DNA of 43,440 nt from Alcanivorax sp. S6407 (GTDB lineage Bacteria > Pseudomonadota > Gammaproteobacteria > Pseudomonadales > Alcanivoracaceae). Positions 34,663 through 43,405 of this stretch are shown here, in pieces (position 1 is the first letter of the stretch; the number at the start of each line of letters is the position of its first letter). The notes below the pieces were generated by a model. That model saw only the letters and a list, made by a program, of their open reading frames with translations, was not told the DNA's origin and ran no database searches. The translations under genes were made by a program, and so were the position numbers. The stretch is taken from positions 286,122 through 329,561 of the forward strand of contig NZ_JALKBH010000004.1 in the NCBI RefSeq assembly GCF_023016115.1, given 5' to 3'.

Positions 34663-34675
34663 AACGATAAAACCG

Positions 34676-34947
34676 CTGTGGGAGCTTGCCTGCAAGCGAA
34701 CCGAGCCTCGGCGAGGTAATAGTTTCGAGTCGCGAGTAACGAGTTTCGCAAAACCAAACCCCAAACCTCGTGTCTGGCCGCGCTTTTTTGATTTTCGAAA
34801 CTCGGTAATCGAAACTCGCTTCTGGAATCCTTACCTCGCCGAGGCTCGGATCGCTTGCAGGCTCGTTATTCGCTTCGCTCACCCCTTCGGGGCCGCACTA
34901 CGTGCGTTACTCCGCTTCGCTACGTTCCTACAGCGGCTCCGAACCAA
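34676..34947. repeat. Large nested inverted element, including composite repeat copy 2
   Basis: Outer arms are REP-like (GTGGGAGCTTGCCTGCAAGC with CCGAGCCTCGGCGAGG, 34679-34715; and CCTCGCCGAGGCTCGGATCG with CTTGCAGG, 34835-34861). Inner arms are CTCGNAA arrays (34721-34750 and 34792-34822). The stretch 34822-34930 is the reverse-complement copy of 30541-30638. No gene is seen in 34594-35079. Confidence 0.75.
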
Positions 34948-34973
34948 CCTCCTCCTAGCTTTGCCTCAGCAAC

Positions 34974-35011
34974 AAAAAAGGCCGCGCCCGATGTTCGGGC
35001 GCGGCCTTTTT
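34974..35011 (-). terminator. Rho-independent terminator of the tkt-gap-pgk-fba region
   Basis: A perfect 11-bp GC-rich stem (GGCCGCGCCCG with its complement) with an ATGTT-type loop, A6 on the left and T5 on the right; bidirectional. It is about 70 bp after the fba stop, beyond a heptad array. Confidence 0.87.
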
Positions 35012-35044
35012 CATTCCGCTGGCAACCACCTCAACCGCGTTCTT

Positions 35045-35079
35045 GCATGGTGCGTGAAGCGTGATGCCTGCAGCGTCTC
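35045..35079. repeat. 7-bp-period array touching the fba stop
   Basis: GCATGGT, GCGTGAA, GCGTGAT, GCCTGCA units ending in GCGTCTC one base before the fba stop codon. Confidence 0.8.
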
Positions 35080-36144
35080 TTACTTCACTCGCGGATCCAG
35101 ATCACCGGATTCGTAACGCTGGAACATGGTCTCCAGGTTGATCGGCTTGATCTTGCTGGCGTTGCCGGCGGTACCGAAGGCTTCGTAACGGGCGATACAG
35201 ATATCGCGCATGGCGGTTACGGATTCCGCCAAATATTTGCGCGGGTCGAACTCGGCGGTGTTGCCGGCCAGGAAACGACGGATGGCACCGGTGGAGGCCA
35301 GACGCAGGTCGGTGTCGATGTTGACCTTGCGGACACCGTGCTTGATGCCTTCCACGATTTCTTCCACCGGCACCCCGTAGGTTTCCGGAATCTCGCCACC
35401 GAATTCGTTGATGATGGCCAGCCATTCCTGCGGCACGGAAGAGGAACCGTGCATGACCAGGTGGGTGTCCGGAATGCGCTGGTGGATCGCCTTGATCTGA
35501 TCGATGGCGAGGATGTCACCGGTGGGCGGACGGGTGAACTTGTAGGCGCCGTGGGAGGTACCGATGGCGATCGCCAGGGCATCTACCTTGGTCTTCTTCA
35601 CGAAGTCCGCCGCTTCTTCCGGGTCGGTGAGCATCTGGTCGTGGGTCAGCTTGCCCGCCGCACCGATACCGTCTTCTTCACCGGCTTCACCGGTTTCCAG
35701 GGAGCCCAGACAACCCAGCTCACCTTCCACGGATACGCCACAGGCGTGGGCCATTTCCACGGTACGACGGGTCACATCCACGTTGTACTCGTAGTCGGTG
35801 GGGGTCTTGCCGTCTTCACCCAGGGAGCCATCCATCATCACCGAGGAGAAACCCAGCTGGATGGAACGCTGACACACGGAGGGGCTGGTGCCGTGATCCT
35901 GGTGCATCACCACCGGGATGTGCGGGAACTCTTCCACTGCAGCCAGAATCAGGTGACGCAGGAAGGGAGCGCCGGCATATTTACGGGCGCCGGCAGAAGC
36001 CTGCACGATCACCGGGGAATCGGTCTGGTCTGCCGCTTCCATGATGGCGCGCATCTGTTCCAGGTTGTTCACGTTGAAAGCCGGAACGCCGTAACCAAAC
36101 TCGGCGGCGTGATCCAGCAGCTGACGCATGCTTACAAGTGCCAT
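35080..36144 (-). CDS. fba: Class II fructose-bisphosphate aldolase
   Basis: Zn-dependent aldolase cleaving or forming fructose 1,6-bisphosphate. 354 residues, starting [27 protein letters not shown], the long 'Calvin-type' class IIA/B form. Metal ligand His is visible in [11 protein letters not shown]; other signatures are [31 protein letters not shown] (His ligand) and [11 protein letters not shown]. It is last in tkt-gap-pgk-fba, separated from pgk by an inverted pair of heptad arrays. The stop codon abuts another array. Confidence 0.97.
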   Translation of the reverse strand: MALVSMRQLLDHAAEFGYGVPAFNVNNLEQMRAIMEAADQTDSPVIVQASAGARKYAGAPFLRHLILAAVEEFPHIPVVMHQDHGTSPSVCQRSIQLGFSSVMMDGSLGEDGKTPTDYEYNVDVTRRTVEMAHACGVSVEGELGCLGSLETGEAGEEDGIGAAGKLTHDQMLTDPEEAADFVKKTKVDALAIAIGTSHGAYKFTRPPTGDILAIDQIKAIHQRIPDTHLVMHGSSSVPQEWLAIINEFGGEIPETYGVPVEEIVEGIKHGVRKVNIDTDLRLASTGAIRRFLAGNTAEFDPRKYLAESVTAMRDICIARYEAFGTAGNASKIKPINLETMFQRYESGDLDPRVK

Positions 36145-36212
36145 TTCAGGATTCCCCTATTCGTTTTCCGTTTGCGGTTTCTCAACCGCCTTTACTCTGT
36201 CAGAAACTGCTA

Positions 36213-36278
36213 CACGCAACACGCTTCACGCTGGCACGCCAAAGGCATGGTGCGTGTTGCGTGATGCGTGCCGCGTCT
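36213..36278. repeat. Inverted pair of GCGTGNN arrays between pgk and fba
   Basis: CACGCAA/CACGCTT-type units (36213-36240) face GCGTGTT/GCGTGAT/GCGTGCC units ending in GCGTCTC (36251-36278) across about 10 bp. The right arm ends 3 bp before the pgk stop codon. Confidence 0.85.
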
Positions 36279-36281
36279 CAC

Positions 36282-37445
36282 TTAATCCTTTGCCCGCGCT
36301 TCCAGCATGGCCACGGCCGGGAGCACCTTGCCTTCCACGAATTCCAGGAAGGCACCACCACCGGTGGAGATGTAGCTGATCTTGTCGCTGATGCCGTACT
36401 TGTCCACGGCGGCCAGGGTGTCGCCACCGCCGGCAATGGAGAAGGCATCGGAATCGGCAATGGCTTCTGCCATTTCCCGGGTGCCTTCACCGAACTGATC
36501 GAATTCGAATACGCCCACCGGGCCGTTCCAGATGATGGTCTTGGCTTCTTTCATCAGCGCGGCAACGATATGTGCGGTCTGCGGACCGATATCGAGGATC
36601 ATGTCATCCTCAGCCACCTCATCCACTTTCTTGGTGACCGCTTCTGCAGACTCGGCAAATTCCCTGGCAGTGACCACATCCACCGGAATCGGGATGTGTA
36701 CCTTGGCGGCAATCTTGTTGGCCGCCTCAATCAGGTCGGCTTCGTACAGCGACTTGCCCACCGGGTGACCGGCTGCCGCCAGGAAGGTGTTGGCGATACC
36801 GCCACCCACCACCAGCTGATCCACCTTGTCGGACAGCGCTTCCAGCACTTCCAGCTTGGTAGACACCTTGGAACCACCAACGATGGCGACCAGGGGCTTC
36901 TCCGGGCTCTTCAGCGCCTTGCCCAGGGCATCCAGCTCGTTGGCCAGCAACGGGCCGGCACAGGCTACCGGCGCAAACTTGCCAACACCGTGGGTAGACG
37001 CCTGGGCACGGTGCGCAGTACCGAAAGCATCCATCACATAGATATCACACAGCGCTGCCATCTTTTGTGACAGGGCTTCATCATCTTTCTTTTCGCCCTT
37101 GTTGAAGCGAACGTTCTCGCACAGCACCACCTGACCGGCTTCCACCTCGACGCCGTCCAGCCAGTCCTTCACCAGCGGCACCTCACGGCCAAGCAGACCG
37201 CCCAGATGATCTGCCACCGGCTGCAGGGAAAACTCTTCGGCGTATTCGCCTTCGGTGGGGCGCCCGAGGTGAGACATCAGCATCACCTTGGCGCCAGCCT
37301 TGAGGGCATGCTCAATGGTCGGCAGGGAGGCACGGATACGGGCATCGCTGGTGACCTTGCCGTCTTTCACCGGCACGTTCAGGTCTTCACGGATCAGAAC
37401 GCGTTTGCCTGCCAGGTCCAGGTCGGTCATGCGCTTGAAGTTCAT
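36282..37445 (-). CDS. pgk: Phosphoglycerate kinase
   Basis: Transfers phosphate from 1,3-bisphosphoglycerate to ADP. 387 residues, normal bacterial length. Motifs: [16 protein letters not shown] (substrate Arg/Asp), [23 protein letters not shown] (ADP binding) and the C-terminal [24 protein letters not shown] is typical of proteobacterial Pgk. It sits between the GAPDH-family gene (73 bp upstream) and fba. Start ATG 37445 gives the family N-terminus. Confidence 0.97.
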   Translation of the reverse strand: MNFKRMTDLDLAGKRVLIREDLNVPVKDGKVTSDARIRASLPTIEHALKAGAKVMLMSHLGRPTEGEYAEEFSLQPVADHLGGLLGREVPLVKDWLDGVEVEAGQVVLCENVRFNKGEKKDDEALSQKMAALCDIYVMDAFGTAHRAQASTHGVGKFAPVACAGPLLANELDALGKALKSPEKPLVAIVGGSKVSTKLEVLEALSDKVDQLVVGGGIANTFLAAAGHPVGKSLYEADLIEAANKIAAKVHIPIPVDVVTAREFAESAEAVTKKVDEVAEDDMILDIGPQTAHIVAALMKEAKTIIWNGPVGVFEFDQFGEGTREMAEAIADSDAFSIAGGGDTLAAVDKYGISDKISYISTGGGAFLEFVEGKVLPAVAMLEARAKD

Positions 37446-37518
37446 GGTCTTGCTACCTCGCTTGGAACCATCCGGTGAGGATGATGCTGTCTTCTCGGTT
37501 TACAGTTTGTTTTACGCG

Positions 37519-38535
37519 TCAGACATCAGACGCTTCGGCCAAGTCAGCCACCCAGTCCAGCAGGCGGTTGGCATAGCCCCATTCGTTGTCGTACCAGGCC
37601 ACCACCTGCACCATGTCGCCCTGCACCCGGGTCTGGGTCACGTCGACAATGGCGGATTCCGGACGGTGGTTGAAATCCACGCTCACCAGCGGCTCGTCAT
37701 TGTAGCCAATCAGGCCGGCGGACTCTCTTGCCTGTCGGTATAACCATTCATTCAGACCACTCTCGTCCGGAGTCTGTTCCAGACGCAGGGTCAGCTCCAC
37801 CATGGCCACATTCAGGGTCGGCACACGGATGGAGCTACCACTGATCTTGCCTTCCAGCTGCGGCAGCACCTGCTGGACCGCACCGATGGCACTGCTGGTG
37901 GTGGGCACGATGTTCTGCGCCCCGGCCCGGCCCCGGCGTGGATCCCGGTGGACATGGTCCAGCAGGGTCTGATCCGAGGTGTAGGCATGGATCTCTTTCA
38001 TCAACACCTGCTGCACCCCGAAGCTGGCATCCAGCCGCGCCAGCAGCGGTGCAATGCAATGGGTGGTGCAGGAGCCCGCCGACATTACCCTGTGGTCGGC
38101 CGCCACCGTCTCATGGTTCACTCCGTAGACCACCACCTGATCGGCCTGGTCAAACGGCACGGCACCGATAATCACTTTCTTCGCACCGGCATCCAGATGC
38201 CGTGATGCCCCGGCATGGCTACGGAAATGCCCGGAGCATTCCAGCACCAGATCCACATCCATGTCACCCCAGGGCAACAACTCTGGTTTGGGCTGCTCCA
38301 GCAGCCGCGGCGCCTGCTGACCAATACGCAGCATGCCCTCGATCAGTTCTGCCGGCTCCGCCAGACGCCCGTGAGTGGTGTCGTAGCGGGTCAGATAGAG
38401 CAGGTCTTCCGGCCGGCCCTTGTCGTTGATCGCCACCAGACTGAAAGGTGCCTGCCAGCCCGCGCCCTCGCGCTCGGCGAGGGCACGGACAAAGGAGCGA
38501 CCGATACGGCCGTAGCCGTTGATGGCAATGCGCAT
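37519..38535 (-). CDS. Glyceraldehyde-3-phosphate / erythrose-4-phosphate dehydrogenase family protein
   Basis: 338 residues with the NAD-binding INGYGRIGRSFVRAL, the catalytic Cys in SAGSCTTHCIAPL, catalytic His in IHAYTSDQ, and the C-terminal WYDNEWGYANRLLDW. Position between tkt and pgk is where epd sits in pseudomonads. However, the HAYTxDQ and AQNIVPTTSSAIGAV segments are of GAPDH type, while LVSVDFNH resembles Epd. So the substrate, glyceraldehyde 3-phosphate or erythrose 4-phosphate (for pyridoxal phosphate synthesis), is unresolved. The SCTTNC motif, nearly invariant in both, reads SCTTHC here (codon CAT instead of AAT). Otherwise intact. Confidence 0.88.
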   Translation of the reverse strand: MRIAINGYGRIGRSFVRALAEREGAGWQAPFSLVAINDKGRPEDLLYLTRYDTTHGRLAEPAELIEGMLRIGQQAPRLLEQPKPELLPWGDMDVDLVLECSGHFRSHAGASRHLDAGAKKVIIGAVPFDQADQVVVYGVNHETVAADHRVMSAGSCTTHCIAPLLARLDASFGVQQVLMKEIHAYTSDQTLLDHVHRDPRRGRAGAQNIVPTTSSAIGAVQQVLPQLEGKISGSSIRVPTLNVAMVELTLRLEQTPDESGLNEWLYRQARESAGLIGYNDEPLVSVDFNHRPESAIVDVTQTRVQGDMVQVVAWYDNEWGYANRLLDWVADLAEASDV

Positions 38536-38553
38536 CAGGCTGCGCCTCGCTGA

Positions 38554-38670
38554 ACGCCAGACGCCAGACGCACGACGCTAAAAACCTGAACCACCAACCA
38601 AACGGCACAGCCACAATAAACAGGCGCGGCCAGTCTCGTCAGGCGTCCAGCATCCGGCGTCCGGCGTCTC
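38554..38670. repeat. Inverted pair of 7-bp-period arrays (GACGCNN/GCGTCNN) between tkt and gap/epd
   Basis: The left arm of GACGCCA/GACGCAC units is at 38554-38579. The right arm of GGCGTCC/AGCATCC units ending GCGTCTC is at 38642-38670, one base before the tkt stop codon. About 60 bp lie between the arms. Confidence 0.8.
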
Positions 38671-38671
38671 A

Positions 38672-40672
38672 TTAAAGCAACGACTCCACCGCTTCCTGTA
38701 CCGCTTCGGCAGTGATACCGAAGTGCTTGAACAGATCACCCGCCGGAGCAGAGGCACCGAAGCTGGTCATGCCGATCACCTTGCCGTCCAGACCGACGAA
38801 GCGGTACCAGTAGTCGGCGATGGCGGCTTCCACGGCCACCCGGGCGCGCACGGCGGAGGGCAGCACGCTCTCCTGGTAAGCCGCGTCCTGGGCGAGGAAT
38901 TCTTCCACACAGGGCATGGACACCACACGGATGTTCTTGCCGCTCAGGGCCTGCGCCGCCTGCACGGCCAGCTCCACTTCGGAACCGGTGGCAATGATGA
39001 TCGCGTCCGGGGTGCCTTCACCGGTCTGCAACAGGGTGTAGCCGCCCTTCTCAATCTCGGCCAGCTGCTCGCTGCCGCGCTCCATGCAGGGCAGGCCCTG
39101 ACGGGAGAAGATCAGGGAAGAGGGGCCTTCCTGACGCAGGATGGCTTTCTTCCAGGACACCGCAGATTCCACCGTGTCACAGGGACGCCAGGTACGCATG
39201 TTCGGGGTCAGGCGCAGGTTGGCCATCTGCTCGATGGGCTGGTGGGTGGGGCCATCTTCACCCAGACCAATAGAGTCATGGGTATAGACCAGAATGTTGG
39301 GCTGGTGCATCAGTGCCGCCATACGCACCGCGTTACGGGCGTATTCCATGAACACCAGGAAGGTGCCGCCATAGGGACGCAGGCCGCCGTGCAGACAGAG
39401 GCCGTTCTGGACCGCAGTCATGCCGAACTCACGCACACCGTAGTGGATGTAGTTGCCGCTGGCATCGTCAGCAGTAACGGATTTGCAGCCTTTCCAGATG
39501 GTGTTGTTGGAGCCTGCCAGGTCGGCGGAACCGCCAGCCAGTTCCGGCAGCAGCGGGCCAAAGGCATCCAGGGAGTTCTGGCTGGCCTTGCGGGTGGCCA
39601 CTTTCTCGCCTTTTTCCTGACACTCGCGAATATAGGCATCGGCCTTGTCGGCGAAGTCTGCCGGCAGCTCGCCGGCCATACGGCGCTGGAATTCGGCAGC
39701 CAGTTCCGGGAACGCCGCCTGATAGGCGTCGAAACGCTGCTGCCATTCGCTCTGGGCAGCGGCACCGGCGTCGCAGGCATCCCAGGCATTCTTGATGTCA
39801 GCGGGAATCTCGAACGGACCGTATTCCCAACCCAGCTGCTTGCGGGTCAGGGCAATCTCTTCATCACCCAGCGCGGCACCGTGACACTCTTCCTTGCCCT
39901 GCTTGTTGGGGCTGCCGAAACCGATGATGGTCTTGCAGCAGATCAGGGTGGGTTGGTCCGGGGTGGCCTTGGCGGTTTCGATGGCGGTACGGATTTCTTC
40001 CGGATCGTGGCCATCCACGTTGGGGATCACCTGCCAGCCATAAGCGCGGAAACGCTCCACGGTATCGTCGGTGAACCAGCCTTCTACTTCACCGTCGATG
40101 GAAATGCCGTTGTCATCATAGAAAGCCACCAGCTTGCCCAGGCCCAGCGTGCCGGCCAGGGAGCAGGCCTCGTGGGAGATGCCTTCCATCATGCAGCCAT
40201 CACCCAGGAAGCAGTAGGTGTTGTGATCCACGATGGTGTGGCCGTCACGGTTGAACTGGCCTGCCAGCATTTTTTCCGCCAGCGCCATGCCCACGGCATT
40301 GGCAATACCCTGACCCAGCGGGCCAGTGGTGGTCTCGATGCCAGGGGCATCGCCGTATTCCGGGTGACCGGCAGTGGGGCTACCCAACTGACGGAAGTTC
40401 TTGATGTCCTCAATGCTGACGCCGTAACCGGACAGGTGCAGCAGGGAGTACAGCAGCATGGAGCCGTGGCCGTTGGACAGCACAAAGCGGTCACGATCGG
40501 CCCATTTGGGATCCTGGGGGTTATGTTTCAGGAAACCGCGCCACAGCACCTCGGCAATATCGGCCATCCCCATGGGGGCGCCGGGGTGACCGGAGTTGGC
40601 TTTCTGGACCGCATCCATACTCAGGGCACGGATGGCATTGGCGAGATCACGGCTGGCGGGGGCACTGGACAT
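38672..40672 (-). CDS. tkt: Transketolase
   Basis: Thiamine-diphosphate enzyme of the non-oxidative pentose phosphate pathway. 666 residues from ATG 40672, which has GGAG upstream; an upstream frame to 40801 crosses repeats. Motifs: [18 protein letters not shown], the ThDP fold [13 protein letters not shown] with DDNGISIDG, and in the middle domain the [20 protein letters not shown] segment. The C-terminal domain ends [16 protein letters not shown]. First gene of tkt-gap-pgk-fba; divergent from the SahR-like regulator. Confidence 0.97.
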   Translation of the reverse strand: MSSAPASRDLANAIRALSMDAVQKANSGHPGAPMGMADIAEVLWRGFLKHNPQDPKWADRDRFVLSNGHGSMLLYSLLHLSGYGVSIEDIKNFRQLGSPTAGHPEYGDAPGIETTTGPLGQGIANAVGMALAEKMLAGQFNRDGHTIVDHNTYCFLGDGCMMEGISHEACSLAGTLGLGKLVAFYDDNGISIDGEVEGWFTDDTVERFRAYGWQVIPNVDGHDPEEIRTAIETAKATPDQPTLICCKTIIGFGSPNKQGKEECHGAALGDEEIALTRKQLGWEYGPFEIPADIKNAWDACDAGAAAQSEWQQRFDAYQAAFPELAAEFQRRMAGELPADFADKADAYIRECQEKGEKVATRKASQNSLDAFGPLLPELAGGSADLAGSNNTIWKGCKSVTADDASGNYIHYGVREFGMTAVQNGLCLHGGLRPYGGTFLVFMEYARNAVRMAALMHQPNILVYTHDSIGLGEDGPTHQPIEQMANLRLTPNMRTWRPCDTVESAVSWKKAILRQEGPSSLIFSRQGLPCMERGSEQLAEIEKGGYTLLQTGEGTPDAIIIATGSEVELAVQAAQALSGKNIRVVSMPCVEEFLAQDAAYQESVLPSAVRARVAVEAAIADYWYRFVGLDGKVIGMTSFGASAPAGDLFKHFGITAEAVQEAVESLL

Positions 40673-40776
40673 GCAGGGCTCCAAACTGACTGGTGGCTGA
40701 AAAGGGGCGCTATTGTCCCTCATGGAGATAAGGGCTACAAGCGCAAGCACCCTGCTGTCCTGACTTCCCGGCTTTT

Positions 40777-40813
40777 GCGTGATGCGTGGTGCGTGATGCA
40801 TGTAGCGGGTTGA
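40777..40813. repeat. 7-bp-period array (GCGTGNN family) between tkt and the regulator
   Basis: GCGTGAT, GCGTGGT, GCGTGAT, GCATGTA, GCGGGTT units on the plus strand, about 100 bp upstream of the tkt start and 10 bp before the regulator's operator. Confidence 0.75.
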
Positions 40814-40823
40814 GGTAATGCCG

Positions 40824-40855
40824 AAACCTATATCAATTTATTTTGATTTAGGTTT
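40824..40855. promoter_or_regulatory. Operator-like inverted repeat upstream of the SahR-like gene
   Basis: AAACCTATATCAA (40824-40836) and TTGATTTAGGTTT (40843-40855) are complementary except at one position, around a 6-bp AT spacer. The right half overlaps a possible -35 (TTGATT, 40843-40848) with TAGACT (40865-40870) as -10. A protein bound here would block transcription of the regulator gene, 23 bp downstream, suggesting autoregulation. Confidence 0.65.
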
Positions 40856-40878
40856 TCAATGCGCTAGACTTCGCCCTT

Positions 40879-41862
40879 ATGAATGCACAGGCCCCCACTA
40901 TTGCTGCCGCTGCGGAGATCACCGATCACCTGGCCGGCTTCCTGAAGGCCGCGGGTGATCCCCTGCGGCTACAGGTATTGCAGGTGCTGGGGCAGAGCAG
41001 CTTCGGGGTGCTGGAGCTGTGCGACATCATGGCCATGAAGCAATCCGGCATGAGCCATCACCTCAAGGTGCTGGCCCAGGGCGGCCTGGTGGAAAAGCGC
41101 CGCGAGGGCAACTCCATCTTCTATCGCCGCCGCCTGCCCCAGGCCGACAGCGCCGAGGGTGCCCTTCACGGCGCGCTGCTGGACGAACTGGACGATAGCG
41201 AGCTGAATAGCGAGGTGGCAGCGCGGCTGGAGCAGGTACAAAACCAGCGTGCCGAGCAAAGCCGGGCCTTTTTTGCCCGCCATGCAGAGCACCTGGACGA
41301 ACAGCAGGAACTGATCGCGGATTACGATCAGTACGCCGAACAGGCAGCAGAATTGCTGCTAAGGGCCTGCCCGAACGGCGAAAACGCACTGGAAATCGGC
41401 CCCGGTGACGGTCAGTTTCTGGCGGAGCTGGCCAGCCACTTCCAGCAAGTCGTCGGCCTGGACAACGCCGAGGCCATGTTGGCGGTGGCCCGGCAGACCG
41501 TCGCCAAACGGTCAAATGTGCAACTGATACTGGGTGACTGGCCTGCCACTGCCAACACCCTGGCCACGGTGGATGCCGTGGTACTGAATATGGTGCTGCA
41601 TCACCTGCCCTCCCCCGCCAGCGCGATCCGCGCCGCGGCCCGGCAGCTGAATGAGGGCGGCACCCTGCTGATCACGGACCTGTGTCCCCACGATCAGCAC
41701 TGGGCCCACGAGGCCTGTGGCGATGTCTGGCTCGGTTTCGAAGAAGCCGATCTGGTCAACTGGGCCGGCCGTGCCGGTCTGGAATTGCAGGAGACCCAGT
41801 TTCTGGCATTGCGGAACGGGTTTCAGGTGCAGGTGAGAACGTTCAGAAAGAATGGCCAGTAA
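40879..41862 (+). CDS. ArsR-family regulator fused to a SAM-dependent methyltransferase domain (SahR-like)
   Basis: 327 residues in two parts. The ArsR winged-helix domain (about 15-85) contains LKAAGDPLRLQVLQVL and a recognition helix MKQSGMSHHLKVL. The class I methyltransferase domain (from about 145) contains motif I LEIGPGDGQFL, an acidic VGLDNAEAML and VVLNMVLHHLP. Metal-binding Cys pairs typical of ArsR metal sensors are not apparent. ArsR regulators with this layout next to metK are the SahR type, which sense SAH and control the methionine cycle; that role is inferred from domain order and from metK and ahcY downstream. No Shine-Dalgarno is seen, and a start near 40877 would make the mRNA nearly leaderless. 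Confidence 0.85.
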   Translation: MNAQAPTIAAAAEITDHLAGFLKAAGDPLRLQVLQVLGQSSFGVLELCDIMAMKQSGMSHHLKVLAQGGLVEKRREGNSIFYRRRLPQADSAEGALHGALLDELDDSELNSEVAARLEQVQNQRAEQSRAFFARHAEHLDEQQELIADYDQYAEQAAELLLRACPNGENALEIGPGDGQFLAELASHFQQVVGLDNAEAMLAVARQTVAKRSNVQLILGDWPATANTLATVDAVVLNMVLHHLPSPASAIRAAARQLNEGGTLLITDLCPHDQHWAHEACGDVWLGFEEADLVNWAGRAGLELQETQFLALRNGFQVQVRTFRKNGQ

Positions 41863-41913
41863 CAGGATTCCGGCTGCAGCACACCATTCATGCAGCGTGT
41901 TTCCAAAAAGGCT

Positions 41914-42049
41914 CGTCGCGAGTTGCGAGAAGCGAGTTTCGAAGTTCAAAGAACCGGCTCTCAAGGTTTTGCTTTTCGGAACTCGCTTATCGCAACTCGA
42001 AACTTAATCTTTATCCGCGTTGTGGCGTGTTGCCTGCAGCGTGTAGCGT
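41914..42049. repeat. Inverted CTCGNAA arrays plus a GCGTGNN array upstream of metK
   Basis: The left arm GCGAGTT/GCGAGAA units (41914-41945) face the right arm AACTCGC/CAACTCG units (41972-42003). A short GCGTGTT/GCCTGCA/GCGTGTA array (42025-42049) then ends 4 bp before the metK Shine-Dalgarno (AAGGAG). Confidence 0.75.
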
Positions 42050-42070
42050 TAACCAAGGAGCACTCCAGAA

Positions 42071-43219
42071 ATGAGTGAATATTCCATCTTTACTTCCGAG
42101 TCCGTGTCCGAAGGTCATCCGGACAAAATGGCCGACCAGATCTCGGACGCCGTTCTGGATGCGATCATCAAGGATGATCCCCACGCCCGTGTGGCGGTGG
42201 AAACTCTGGTGAAAACCGGTATGGCTATCGTGGCCGGGGAAGTGCGCACCAGCACCTACGTGGAACTGGAAGACATCGTTCGCCAGGTGATTCTGGATAT
42301 CGGCTACGACAGCTCCGACAAGGGCTTCGATGGCGCCAGCTGTGCGGTACTGAACGGCATCGGCAAACAGTCTGCCGACATCGCCATCGGCGTGGACGAA
42401 GCCGAGAACAAGGAAATGGGCGCGGGTGACCAGGGCCTGATGTTCGGGTTTGCCACCAGCGAAACCGACACCCTGATGCCGGCACCGGTGTACTACTCCC
42501 ACCGTCTGGTGGAGCGCCAGGCCGAACTGCGCAAGAACGGCACCCTGCCGTGGCTCCGCCCGGATGCCAAGAGCCAGGTGACCCTGCGTTACGAAAACGG
42601 CAAGCCGGTAGCCGTGGACGCCGTGGTGCTGTCTACCCAGCATGCCCCGCAAATCGGCCTGCACGATCTGCGCGAAGCGGTAATGGAAGAAATCATCAAG
42701 CCGGTATTGCCGGAAGAGTGGCTGCACAGCGACACCCTGTACCACGTGAACCCCACCGGTATCTTTGTGATCGGCGGCCCCATGGGCGACTGTGGCCTGA
42801 CTGGCCGCAAGATCATCGTGGACACCTACGGCGGCATGGCCCGTCACGGTGGCGGCGCCTTCTCCGGCAAGGATCCGTCCAAGGTGGACCGCTCTGCCGC
42901 TTACGCGGGTCGTTACGTCGCCAAGAACATCGTGGCGGCAGGCTTGGCTGAAAAATGCGAGATCCAGGTGAGCTACGCCATCGGTGTGGCCGAGCCCACT
43001 TCCATCTCCATCAATACCTTCGGTACCGGCAAGCTGAGTGACAACGAGATCGTCAATCTGGTGCGCGAGCACTTCGATCTGCGTCCGCGCGGCATCATCG
43101 AAATGCTGGATCTGCGCAAGCCGATCTACCGCCCCACTGCCAGCTACGGCCACTTTGGCCGCGAAGGCTTCAGCTGGGAGAAGACCGACAAGGCTGCCGA
43201 GCTGGCCAAGGCGCTTTAA
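42071..43219 (+). CDS. metK: S-adenosylmethionine synthetase
   Basis: Makes SAM from methionine and ATP. 382 residues, near the E. coli length (384). Signatures: [20 protein letters not shown] at the N-terminus (ATP and Mg), [12 protein letters not shown] near residue 118 and the glycine-rich [19 protein letters not shown] near 257. AAGGAG lies 12 nt upstream of the ATG. It sits between the SahR-like regulator and ahcY. I saw no SAM riboswitch or MetJ-type box in the 208 bp upstream. Confidence 0.97.
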   Translation: MSEYSIFTSESVSEGHPDKMADQISDAVLDAIIKDDPHARVAVETLVKTGMAIVAGEVRTSTYVELEDIVRQVILDIGYDSSDKGFDGASCAVLNGIGKQSADIAIGVDEAENKEMGAGDQGLMFGFATSETDTLMPAPVYYSHRLVERQAELRKNGTLPWLRPDAKSQVTLRYENGKPVAVDAVVLSTQHAPQIGLHDLREAVMEEIIKPVLPEEWLHSDTLYHVNPTGIFVIGGPMGDCGLTGRKIIVDTYGGMARHGGGAFSGKDPSKVDRSAAYAGRYVAKNIVAAGLAEKCEIQVSYAIGVAEPTSISINTFGTGKLSDNEIVNLVREHFDLRPRGIIEMLDLRKPIYRPTASYGHFGREGFSWEKTDKAAELAKAL

Positions 43220-43227
43220 GACCTGCC

Positions 43228-43290
43228 GTAGGAGCGGCGCTTGAGCCGCGAATTGCCGAGATGCTTTCGCGGCTCAAGCGCCACTCCTAC
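43228..43290. repeat. REP-like hairpin between metK and the riboswitch
   Basis: GTAGGAGCGGCGCTTGAGCC with GCGAA pairs almost perfectly with TTTCGC plus GGCTCAAGCGCCACTCCTAC around a 12-nt loop. It is the best-preserved REP-like copy and may separate metK mRNA from the ahcY leader. Confidence 0.8.
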
Positions 43291-43301
43291 AACAAAATTT
43301 T

Positions 43302-43378
43302 GACCCACCCCACGAGGGGCGCTGCAGCGGCATGACCGCGAGGCTCGCGGGGCGGGTTCACAAAGAACAACGGCGCCC
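43302..43378 (+). promoter_or_regulatory. S-adenosylhomocysteine (SAH) riboswitch
   Basis: Outer helix GACCCACCCC (43302-43311) pairs with GGGGCGGGTT (43349-43358). The conserved core reads CGAGGGGCGCTGCAGCGG, then CCGCGAGGCTCGCGG, then AACGGCGCCC. GGGCGC (43317-43322) can form the pseudoknot with GCGCCC (43373-43378), a hallmark of this class. It lies directly upstream of ahcY, its usual target, and is known to switch expression on when SAH accumulates. Confidence 0.9.
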
Positions 43379-43400
43379 ATTCGTCAAAAACGAATGGAGA
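43377..43400 (+). promoter_or_regulatory. RBS-sequestering hairpin (riboswitch expression platform)
   Basis: CCATTCG (43377-43383) pairs with CGAATGG (43391-43397), hiding the first G residues of the ahcY Shine-Dalgarno GGAGA (43396-43400). The CC at 43377-43378 is shared with the pseudoknot strand, so SAH binding should compete with this hairpin and open the ribosome binding site. Confidence 0.6.
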
Positions 43401-43405
43401 ACACC

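Noticed and set aside
41863-42070. SAM riboswitch or MetJ boxes upstream of metK
   Set aside because: The gap is filled with heptad arrays. No tandem AGACGTCT-like boxes or SAM aptamer core were visible.
43228-43290. metK terminator
   Set aside because: The hairpin is strong but has no T-tract and matches the REP-like family, so it is listed as a repeat.
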